Origin: Sphingobacteriaceae bacterium
GTDB taxonomy: Bacteria; Bacteroidota; Bacteroidia; Sphingobacteriales; Sphingobacteriaceae
Assembly (NCBI GenBank): GCA_947460875.1
Contig: CANHGR010000004.1
Coordinates: 124,001 to 188,000 of the forward strand
Length of the DNA: 64,000 nt
Direction of reading: 5' to 3'
Of the stretch, positions 57,071-64,000 are shown piece by piece. A model generated the notes under the pieces. It saw only the letters and a program-made list of their open reading frames with translations, had not been told where the DNA came from and did not search any database. Positions within the stretch are counted from its first letter, which is position 1. Every line of letters starts with the position of its first letter. The translations under genes and the position numbers were made by a program.

Positions 57071-57814
57071 ATGGAAAAAGCTGCATTAAAAAAAGATGTT
57101 ATTAGTCGGCTACGCAAAGATATATTGCTTTTGGAGGGCTATAAACCACCCTTAACAGGCAATAGTAATGCAATTGGCTTAGGACTTATAGAAGATGCTT
57201 TTCCGAATGCAGTATTTCCAAGAGGATCCATTCATGAATTTTTATGCGACCAACCCGAACACGCTGCGGCTTCCGGTGGATTTATCTCCGGATTACTTAA
57301 AAGCCTGATGAAGCAAGGCGGAGCCTGCTTGTGGATCGGTCTATCAAGAACAATATTCCCGCCTGCACTAAAAGCTTTTGGGGTAGAGCCCGACAGGATC
57401 ATCTTCATTGATTTGAAGCGGGAGAGGGATGTACTCTGGGTGATGGAAGAGGCTATTAAATGCGAGGGACTAGCCGCAGTGATTGCCGAAATAGAAGCTG
57501 TCAGTTTCACAGAATCCCGAAGGCTTCAACTAGCTGTAGAAAAAAGCAGAGTTACAGGCTTTATTGTTAGAAACGATCTCCAAAAATTATCTTCCACGGC
57601 CTGCGCAGCACGCTGGAAGATTACACCTCTGCCCAGTGAAATAGATAATGGCTTACCCGGTGTTGGTTTCCCAAAATGGAACGTTGAACTTCTTAAGGTT
57701 AAAAACGGGAACCCCGGCGAGTGGAAAATGGAATGGTCTGATCAGGGATTCAGACCTAGTCGCGAAAAGGCACTCAATGCTCCTCTTAAGCAGACAGAAC
57801 GAAAAGCCGGATAA
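57071..57814 (+). CDS. imuA: ImuA-family mutasome protein
   Basis: This 247-residue protein is RecA-like (GSIHEFLCDQPEHAAASGG, then a strand-rich core with IIFIDLKRERDVLWVMEEA) but lacks an evident Walker A loop. ImuA connects RecA to ImuB and DnaE2 during translesion synthesis. The following imuB starts one base after its stop. The context of imuA-imuB-dnaE2 supports the name, since the sequence itself is divergent. Confidence 0.85.
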   Translation: MEKAALKKDVISRLRKDILLLEGYKPPLTGNSNAIGLGLIEDAFPNAVFPRGSIHEFLCDQPEHAAASGGFISGLLKSLMKQGGACLWIGLSRTIFPPALKAFGVEPDRIIFIDLKRERDVLWVMEEAIKCEGLAAVIAEIEAVSFTESRRLQLAVEKSRVTGFIVRNDLQKLSSTACAARWKITPLPSEIDNGLPGVGFPKWNVELLKVKNGNPGEWKMEWSDQGFRPSREKALNAPLKQTERKAG

Positions 57815-57815
57815 C

Positions 57816-59318
57816 ATGAAAAAGCGTTTCATTGTAGTTTGGTTTCGTCATCTGACGACGGATTGGCTGACCCTTCGCCGGCCGGATCTTCAGTCAGTAC
57901 CCTTTGTTATTGCGGCTCCCGATCATGGAAGGTTGATGATCATAGCTACCAACATGCTTGCAGAAACGCAGGGTATCCTGCCGGGCATGGTGGTCGCAGA
58001 TGCAAAAGCCATCCATCCGGAGATTGAGGTTATTCATGCCATACCAGGAATTACAGAAAAACTATTAAAAGCACTTGGAGAATGGTGCATCCGATATACA
58101 CCCATCATCTCGGTTGACCTTCCAGACGGATTAATACTTGACATGAGTGGCTGTGCCCATCTCTGGGGCGGAGAAAGAGGCTATTTAAAGGAGATTGTTA
58201 ACCGACTAAGAAGTAAAGGCTATGATGCGCGTGCAGCTATCACCGATACCATTGGTACAGCGTGGGCTGTTTCACGTTACGGACGGGTAAACCCGATAAT
58301 AGAACCCGAACAACAGGCCTCGGCCCTCCTCAACCTCCCTCCCGAAGCACTTCGTTTAGAGCCACTTATCATTGAACGATTGCAGAAACTCGGCTTCCGG
58401 ACCATCGGTAGCTTCATAGATATGCCCCGAAGCGTATTACGCCGGCGCTTTGGAGCAGCATTTATCCAAAGATTAGATCAAGCTTTAGGTCTGGAAGAAG
58501 AATATAGAATACCTATTATCCCGATTGAGGCCTACCAGGAGCGATTGCCCTGTTTGGAACCTGTGAGAACAGCAACAGCTATTGAAATTGCGCTGCAAAC
58601 ATTGCTTGAAAGACTTTGTGAGCGCCTGCAAAAAGAAGGCAAAGGCATCCGAACAGCAATTTTTAGAGGCTATCGGGTAGATGGTAAAACGGTGCACATA
58701 GATATCGGAACTAACCGCCCTACCCACAATATCCGTCATATCTTTAAATTATTTGAACTTAAAATATCTTCAATAGAGCCTGCGCTGGGTATTGAATTAT
58801 TTATTCTGGATGCCCCTAAGGTGGAAGATGTTTCTCTGGATCAGGAAACCTTATGGAACGAAGAGCGCAAGCAACTGGATGATCTGATCATAGCCGAGCT
58901 CCTAGACAAGGTTGCGGGCAAAGTGGGCGCACATAACATTCGCCGCTACCTACCCCAGGAGCATTACTGGCCTGAAAGATCGATCAAACAAAGTAGCTCT
59001 CTACAAGAACAACCGGCCACTACATGGCGAACAGACCGGCCAAGGCCTGTACAGCTTTTAAGCTATCCTCAACGTGTGGAGGTAACAGCACCTATTCCTG
59101 ATTATCCTCCTATACTCTTCAGATATAAAAACAAAGTCCATCATATTAAAAAGGCCGACGGGCCCGAACGTATTGAGCGGGAATGGTGGCTGGAGGAGGG
59201 AGAGCATCGCGATTATTACACCGTAGAAGATCAAGACGGACAACGCTACTGGCTGTTCAGGGCAGGGCATTATTCGGCAGAACAGTCGCAATGGTTTATA
59301 CATGGTTTTTTTGCATGA
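57816..59318 (+). CDS. imuB: Y-family polymerase-like protein ImuB
   Basis: This 500-residue protein has the Y-family fold: N-terminal FIVVWFRHLTTDWLTLRRPDL, TNMLAETQGILPGMVVADAKAIHPEI and VDLPDGLILDMSGCAHLWGG. The catalytic acidic residues are not evident as DxD/DE at the usual places, consistent with ImuB being a clamp-binding scaffold rather than an active polymerase. The ATG at 57816 lies one base after the imuA stop, and its TGA overlaps the dnaE2 ATG (ATGA). Confidence 0.9.
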   Translation: MKKRFIVVWFRHLTTDWLTLRRPDLQSVPFVIAAPDHGRLMIIATNMLAETQGILPGMVVADAKAIHPEIEVIHAIPGITEKLLKALGEWCIRYTPIISVDLPDGLILDMSGCAHLWGGERGYLKEIVNRLRSKGYDARAAITDTIGTAWAVSRYGRVNPIIEPEQQASALLNLPPEALRLEPLIIERLQKLGFRTIGSFIDMPRSVLRRRFGAAFIQRLDQALGLEEEYRIPIIPIEAYQERLPCLEPVRTATAIEIALQTLLERLCERLQKEGKGIRTAIFRGYRVDGKTVHIDIGTNRPTHNIRHIFKLFELKISSIEPALGIELFILDAPKVEDVSLDQETLWNEERKQLDDLIIAELLDKVAGKVGAHNIRRYLPQEHYWPERSIKQSSSLQEQPATTWRTDRPRPVQLLSYPQRVEVTAPIPDYPPILFRYKNKVHHIKKADGPERIEREWWLEEGEHRDYYTVEDQDGQRYWLFRAGHYSAEQSQWFIHGFFA

Positions 59319-62300
59319 GCTATACAGAATTACAGGTAACAAGCAATTTTAGCTTCCTTCGCGGAGGATCGCACCCTGATGAACTGGTAGAGCAAGCGGC
59401 TATTTATGGGTATAGCAGAATAGCGATTACCGACCGTAATACGCTGGCAGGTGTTGTTCGCGCTCATGTTGCTGCAAAAGCAAAGGGCATCAAGCTGATT
59501 ATCGGCTGCCGGTTGGATCTACTCGACGGATACAGCCTCCTGGCCTATCCCACGAATAAAGACGCTTATAGTAATCTTTCGGCGCTGCTTACCCTAGGTA
59601 ATCTTAGAACAGAAAAGGGCGATTGCCATCTATATAAAGTAGATGTTTATGAGCATAGTGAGGGGATAAAATTCATTATCGTTCCACCAGATCAGTTGAA
59701 CACTTTGTTTGACTATGAGCAGGAATTTAAAGAAGCTATAAAGGAATATCGTACTATTTTAGGAACCCATCTTTATCTGAGTGCAACGCGCTCATATAAA
59801 GGCGATGATCATAAAAAGCTTTACCGCCTTTCTGAACTCTCTAAGCAATTAGATATTCCATTGATAGCAACCAATGATGTTCATTATCACAATCTGGACA
59901 GACGTAAGCTGCAGGATGTTCTAACCTGTGTAAGAGAAAAATGCACGATACAACATGCGGGCTTTAAACTACACCAAAATGCAGAACGGTTTCTTAAGCC
60001 GGCAGATGAGATGCAGCGCTTATTCAGGCAATATCCGGAAGCAGTTGAACGGACTCAGGAGCTGGCTGAAGCCTGCCAGTTTTCGCTTAGCGAGCTACAA
60101 TATCTCTATCCGGATGAGATCACTACCGAAGGAAGAACACCACAGGAAGAATTGGTAATACTAGCATGGGAAGGTGCTAAAGAGAAGTTTGGCGAAAACA
60201 TTCAGGATCATATCCGAAAGATGATCGACTATGAACTGGATTTTATAGAGCGAAAAAATTACGCCTCCTACTTCCTCACTGTTTATGACTTCGTGCGCTT
60301 TGCCAGAAAGCAGAACATTTTATGCCAGGGTCGCGGATCGGCGGCCAATTCTACGGTTTGTTATTGCCTAGGCATTACCTCTGTTGATCCCTCTAAGTTT
60401 AAACTACTATTTGCACGCTTCATGTCTGACGCCAGAGATGAACCGCCGGATATCGATGTCGATTTTGAACATGAACGTCGCGAAGAGGTGATGCAATACA
60501 TCTATACTAAATATGGCCGGCATCGCGCTGCGGTGGTAGCTACCGTTACCCAGCTTCATTTCAAAGGGGCGGTAAGAGATGTAGGAAAAGTGATGGGATT
60601 ATCTGTTGATGCCATTAATCGCCTGTCGGGCTCGGTATGGCATTCGCATGAAGCCTTTGACGAGGAGCGACTTAAAGAACATGGCATTAACCCAAATGAT
60701 CCACTTTCAAAAAAAGTGCTCGAGCTCACCAGTCAGATGATGGGCTTCCCACGTCAGCTAGGGCAGCATACAGGAGGTTTTGTAATTACTCAGGGTAAGC
60801 TCTCTGATCTCTGTCCGATTCTGAATGCAAGAATGGAAGATCGTACCAATATTGAGTGGAACAAAGATGATATAGAAGCTTTAGGCTTTTTGAAAGTGGA
60901 TGTCTTGGCTTTAGGCATGCTCACCTGCATCCGCAAGGCCTTTGATCTGGCAAAGAAGCATTATAACCTTGATCTTACCTTAGCCAATATCCCTCAGGAT
61001 GATCCTCTGGTATATGAAATGGTTAGTCATGCCGACACGATCGGGGTTTTCCAGATTGAAAGCAGGGCACAGATGTCTATGCTACCGCGACTGCGCCCCA
61101 AATGCTTTTACGATTTGGTGATTCAAGTGGCTATAGTTAGACCCGGCCCCATACAGGGCGACATGGTGCACCCCTACCTCAGACGAAGAAATGGCGAAGA
61201 ACCGGTAGAATATCCTTCTGAAGAACTGGAAAAAATTTTGGGCCGAACGCTTGGCGTTCCTCTGTTTCAAGAACAGGCTATGGAGATCGCTATCGTTGCA
61301 GCGGGCTTTACCCCTGCCGAAGCTGATGGCTTACGGCGCAGCATGGCGACCTTTAAAGCCAAAGGCTTAGTAAGTCAATATAGAAAGCAACTGATCGATG
61401 GCATGGTAGCCAAAGGCTATGCAGAAGATTTTGCTAAACGTGTTTTCAAGCAATTAGAGGGCTTTGGGAGTTATGGATTTCCTGAAAGTCATGCCGCAAG
61501 TTTTGCCCTCTTGGTTTACGTGTCTTCCTGGCTTAAGTGCTATTATCCCGATGTGTTTGCATCAGCGCTGCTGAACAGCTTGCCTATGGGATTTTATCAA
61601 CCTGCACAGATCGTCATTGATGCCCGCAAGCATGGGGTTGAAATCAGACCCGCAGACATCAATTACTCTGACTGGGATAATCTCTTAGAAGAGAAGGCCG
61701 GAAAGTATTATGCTATACGACTGGGTTTTAGGCAAATTAAGGGCTTGAGGATAGAAGATATCGGAGTATTGATCAATGGACGATCTACTCAATATAAAAG
61801 TATTACTGCCTTAAATAAGATTGGCGTACCACAAGCAGCATTAGAGCGGTTGGCAGATGCTGATGCTTTTAGGTCGATTGGCCTCGATCGACGGCAGGCA
61901 CTCTGGGAAGTTTCTGCTTTGCACGACCGTCCGCTTGCATTATTTGAAGGGCAGCCCTCCGAAAGTGTGATGGAAGGACAGATCAATTTGCCCCTGATGA
62001 CTAAAGGAGAACATGTAGTGCATGATTATGCTACAACTTCCCTCTCCCTAAAAGCGCATCCCGTTAGTTTTACCAGAGAGAACCTGAGTTTGCTGCACGT
62101 TATTACAACAGATGATCTGCCCAAGAAAAGAAATGGCGATCTGATTAAAGTGGCAGGCCTCATCACGGTAAGGCAGCGCCCCTCAACAGCAAAAGGGGTT
62201 TTGTTCATCACGATTGAAGATGAAACAGGTTATGCCAATCTGGTTGTCTGGGAAAAGATTTTCGAAAGCTACCGTAAAGAGATTCTACAATCGCGACTAA

Positions 62301-62500
62301 TCATGGTGGAAGGAAAGCTCCAGATTGAGGGCGAGGTGATTCACGTTGTGGTGAGGCGATGCTTTAATTTAAACAGCATGTTGAACAAGATTTCGCAGCA
62401 GCAGGATATGCCCATACTGAAATTATCCAGATCAGATGAAACCAGCGCACCCGTATCCAGACAAAGAGAGGTATATGATAAGGGCAGGAATTTTAAATAG
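59315..62500 (+). CDS. dnaE2: Error-prone DNA polymerase III alpha DnaE2
   Basis: This 1061-residue replicative-type polymerase has an N-terminal PHP domain (VTSNFSFLRGGSHPDEL, IAITDRNTLAG), the catalytic PDIDVDF near residues 378-384, palm and finger regions (KVDVLALGMLTCI), a helix-hairpin-helix and a C-terminal OB fold. It copies damaged DNA with ImuA and ImuB. The ATG at 59315 overlaps the imuB stop by four bases, so translation is coupled. It is shorter than the main DnaE, as expected. Confidence 0.94.
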   Translation: MSYTELQVTSNFSFLRGGSHPDELVEQAAIYGYSRIAITDRNTLAGVVRAHVAAKAKGIKLIIGCRLDLLDGYSLLAYPTNKDAYSNLSALLTLGNLRTEKGDCHLYKVDVYEHSEGIKFIIVPPDQLNTLFDYEQEFKEAIKEYRTILGTHLYLSATRSYKGDDHKKLYRLSELSKQLDIPLIATNDVHYHNLDRRKLQDVLTCVREKCTIQHAGFKLHQNAERFLKPADEMQRLFRQYPEAVERTQELAEACQFSLSELQYLYPDEITTEGRTPQEELVILAWEGAKEKFGENIQDHIRKMIDYELDFIERKNYASYFLTVYDFVRFARKQNILCQGRGSAANSTVCYCLGITSVDPSKFKLLFARFMSDARDEPPDIDVDFEHERREEVMQYIYTKYGRHRAAVVATVTQLHFKGAVRDVGKVMGLSVDAINRLSGSVWHSHEAFDEERLKEHGINPNDPLSKKVLELTSQMMGFPRQLGQHTGGFVITQGKLSDLCPILNARMEDRTNIEWNKDDIEALGFLKVDVLALGMLTCIRKAFDLAKKHYNLDLTLANIPQDDPLVYEMVSHADTIGVFQIESRAQMSMLPRLRPKCFYDLVIQVAIVRPGPIQGDMVHPYLRRRNGEEPVEYPSEELEKILGRTLGVPLFQEQAMEIAIVAAGFTPAEADGLRRSMATFKAKGLVSQYRKQLIDGMVAKGYAEDFAKRVFKQLEGFGSYGFPESHAASFALLVYVSSWLKCYYPDVFASALLNSLPMGFYQPAQIVIDARKHGVEIRPADINYSDWDNLLEEKAGKYYAIRLGFRQIKGLRIEDIGVLINGRSTQYKSITALNKIGVPQAALERLADADAFRSIGLDRRQALWEVSALHDRPLALFEGQPSESVMEGQINLPLMTKGEHVVHDYATTSLSLKAHPVSFTRENLSLLHVITTDDLPKKRNGDLIKVAGLITVRQRPSTAKGVLFITIEDETGYANLVVWEKIFESYRKEILQSRLIMVEGKLQIEGEVIHVVVRRCFNLNSMLNKISQQQDMPILKLSRSDETSAPVSRQREVYDKGRNFK

Positions 62501-62699
62501 GAATTAGAAACAATATAAAACGGGTATATTCTTGATCACCTAATATCCCTCTAATTGACCACGGCGGCCTTTGTTTTAACCAACCTGCTATGCTCTTCTT
62601 TTGCCGACTTTAGCTCCATTAATCTGCTAGCGTAGTCTGAGCTTACCAATTCTGTGTTTTGTCAACTTATCACAGTCCCAGACATACACACCATCAACA
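62501..62699. other. Intergenic region, possible decayed fragments
   Basis: There is no gene. A minus-strand frame near 62660-62560 encodes [30 protein letters not shown] with a stop, preceded in another frame by [14 protein letters not shown]. This could be a remnant of a lost gene. It matters because the following fasciclin gene lacks a normal start. Confidence 0.35.
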
Positions 62700-63185
62700 T
62701 TGTTTGCGGCATTATCTATTGCGTTTTCTGCTAACGCTCAGAAGACTATCGTTGAGGTTGCAGTAGGATCAAGTGATCACACCACTTTAGTTGCTGCTGT
62801 AAAAGCTGCCGACTTAGTAGCAACTTTACAAAGCGCTGGTCCTTTTACTGTATTTGCTCCAACAAACGCTGCATTCGCGAAATTGCCTGCAGGAACTGTT
62901 GAAAACCTATTAAAACCTGAGAACAAAGCTACTTTAGCTAAAATCTTAACTTATCATGTAGTTGCAGGTAATTTGAATGCTGCAGCAGTTGTAAAAGCTA
63001 TTAATGATTCTAAAGGTTCATTAAAAGTAAAAACTGTAAGTGGTGGAACTTTAACTGCTTCATTAAAAGATGGAAAAGTAATTTTGACAGATGAAAACGG
63101 TGGAGTTTCTACTGTTGTTGCAGCTGATCTTGGTGCTAGCAATGGTGTAATTCACGTGATTGACTCTGTAGTTTTACCTAAATAA
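62700..63185 (+). CDS. Secreted fasciclin-domain protein, start uncertain
   Basis: This protein is about 161 residues. The fasciclin (FAS1) domain is clear: [52 protein letters not shown] and [13 protein letters not shown]. Such domains mediate adhesion. The signal peptide end ([13 protein letters not shown]) is present, but the expected MKK-type start is missing: upstream in frame there is only a TTG at 62700 and earlier codons up to a stop, with no ATG. Codon use is strongly biased to T- and A-ending codons, suggesting high expression. The 5' end may be altered by rearrangement. Confidence 0.75.
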   Translation: MFAALSIAFSANAQKTIVEVAVGSSDHTTLVAAVKAADLVATLQSAGPFTVFAPTNAAFAKLPAGTVENLLKPENKATLAKILTYHVVAGNLNAAAVVKAINDSKGSLKVKTVSGGTLTASLKDGKVILTDENGGVSTVVAADLGASNGVIHVIDSVVLPK

Positions 63186-63214
63186 TTTTATTGAGTAAAA
63201 TTCCATTATATTTC

Positions 63215-63247
63215 AAGCCACTAAGCTTTTCTTAGTGGCTTTTTTGT
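63215..63247 (+). terminator. Terminator after the fasciclin gene
   Basis: AAGCCACTAAG pairs with CTTAGTGGCTT, a perfect 11-base stem with a CTTTT loop, followed by TTTTTGTTTTTTTT. Confidence 0.9.
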
Positions 63248-63546
63248 TTTTTTTGAGCTGAGTTTATTTTTTAGAACAAAATATAGTTGCCTGTTAACTC
63301 ATTGTCTGCCAATGCCTGTAGTTTAGCGCAGCGCAAAAGGCTACAAATTATTGATAGATCATCTTTAGGGAGAGTAGGCACTATTTTATCTACCCCGGCG
63401 GACTATCGACGTAGTGCAGATCAGCGCGGCGAGGATATAACAGGCGGTTGGTTGCAAATGTTAATTAATGTTAAAAGAAGAGAATTTTACTGAGAGTGGT
63501 TAAACTTTCGCGCTGTTTTGCTATCTATCAGATAAAATAGAACGTC
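63248..63546. other. Intergenic region before the LTxxQ protein
   Basis: A TTG-started frame of 68 codons (63287-63493) is open, but I recognise no family and consider it doubtful. The last 60 bases before 63547 are AT-rich and should hold a promoter, although no clear TAnnTTTG pair was found. Confidence 0.4.
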
Positions 63547-64000
63547 ATGAAAAAACTACTAGCCACCTCAACTTTTCTCCTTGTCGGATTAGTTGCCTTC
63601 TCACAACCGGGACACGGTCGCCCGGATGTTACTGCTGAACAAATTGCTCAGCGACAAGCAAATGCATTAAGTCAGCACTTAACGCTAAGCGAAGAACAAC
63701 GATCAAAAGTATACTCGGTTTACCTTGATGCAGCGAAAAAAGAATTGGTGGCGAGAGAGGCGCGCATGAAAGAAATGCAAAAATTACATGCGCAAGATTC
63801 TGTTGCTAGAAAGCAACGACACGATAAAATTAATCAGCTGCTGACAGCAGAACAAAAAACAAAATTCGGCCAAAAACTTAAGGCACGAGGACTGCGTGGC
63901 GGTGGCCCGGGTGTAGCACAAAACATGCGTCGCGGTACACTAAAACAAGGTGGAGCATTAGGCTTCCGCCAGGGTGGCCCAGGTGTAGGTACTCGTGGTC
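63547..64000 (+). CDS. Periplasmic LTxxQ/Spy-like protein, partial
   Basis: The gene starts at an ATG and runs off the window end, at least 151 codons. It has a signal peptide (MKKLLATSTFLLVGLVAFSQ), then two helical LTxxQ-like motifs (LTLSEEQRSKVYSVYLD and LLTAEQKTKFGQ) separated by a basic charged helix, as in Spy/CpxP-type periplasmic proteins. A Gly/Arg-rich tail (GGGPGVAQNMRRG, GFRQGGPGVG) follows and is unusual for the family. It may bind periplasmic proteins or metal, but function is not known. Confidence 0.75.
   Translation, partial: MKKLLATSTFLLVGLVAFSQPGHGRPDVTAEQIAQRQANALSQHLTLSEEQRSKVYSVYLDAAKKELVAREARMKEMQKLHAQDSVARKQRHDKINQLLTAEQKTKFGQKLKARGLRGGGPGVAQNMRRGTLKQGGALGFRQGGPGVGTRG

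Noticed and set aside
63287-63493. TTG-started frame of 68 codons
   Set aside because: It has a weak start, no recognised family and no promoter, so it was left as intergenic DNA.

Overview
The window looks like chromosomal DNA of a Bacteroidota bacterium, most likely from the Sphingobacteriia (Pedobacter/Sphingobacterium-type relatives). The evidence is moderate AT-richness, the recurring promoter pattern TTG-N18-20-TAnnTTTG instead of E. coli -35/-10 boxes, few visible Shine-Dalgarno sequences, a str operon without tuf (rpsL-rpsG-fusA-rpsJ), and families common in that phylum (DUF2452, DUF2723/GT117, TMEM220, CbpA-CbpM, Pif1-HRDC-HTH). Most of the window is housekeeping. I see no prophage, CRISPR array, intact insertion sequence or secondary-metabolite cluster.

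Layout. 1-5.9 kb: a partial unknown gene, then a three-gene operon for a ferredoxin-type 2-oxoacid oxidoreductase (KorA, KorB) preceded by a GltD-like flavoprotein. 6-9.5 kb: small envelope genes, a decayed cation/proton antiporter and an OxyR regulator with both redox cysteines. 9.5-16.3 kb: ThuA-like and metallophosphatase proteins, ssb, the CbpA/CbpM chaperone pair, an MTHFR-family protein and tRNA-Phe. 16.4-19.4 kb: a membrane Fe-S/CCG redox pair. 19.4-23.4 kb: mtgA, the rpsF-rpsR-rplI operon and dnaX. 24-30.2 kb: icd, an SDR, manA, and a SulP transporter plus carbonic anhydrase opposite a TetR regulator with a palindromic candidate operator. 30.2-35.6 kb: a broken GNAT gene, an RluA-type synthase, panB, carA, eno and a DivIC-like protein. 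35.6-36.8 kb: a gene desert with decayed coding sequence. 36.8-41.8 kb: a prephenate dehydrogenase of the fungal TYR1 type and the str operon. 42-52.3 kb: a secreted beta-propeller, a Pif1-HRDC-HTH helicase, an M1 peptidase, pth, rplY, prs and tRNA-Gln. 52.5-56.7 kb: a DUF2723 glycosyltransferase and accA. 57-62.5 kb: the imuA-imuB-dnaE2 mutagenic repair operon. 62.7-64 kb: a fasciclin protein and the start of a periplasmic LTxxQ-type protein.

How the genes fit together. Isocitrate dehydrogenase (NADP) and KorAB with its flavoprotein meet at 2-oxoglutarate and could link TCA carbon to ferredoxin or NAD(P)H. SulP plus carbonic anhydrase is a bicarbonate uptake/hydration pair under a local regulator, and bicarbonate feeds CarA and AccA chemistry. 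OxyR and ImuAB-DnaE2 are stress-response elements.

The least ordinary observations are the fungal-like TyrA, the 21-base palindrome of the SulP/TetR divergon, a possible leaderless small ORF ending on the carA start codon, several decayed genes, and many short degenerate repeats between genes, one of which has become the coding start of an Fe-S protein. All functional calls are from reading translations; no database search was run.
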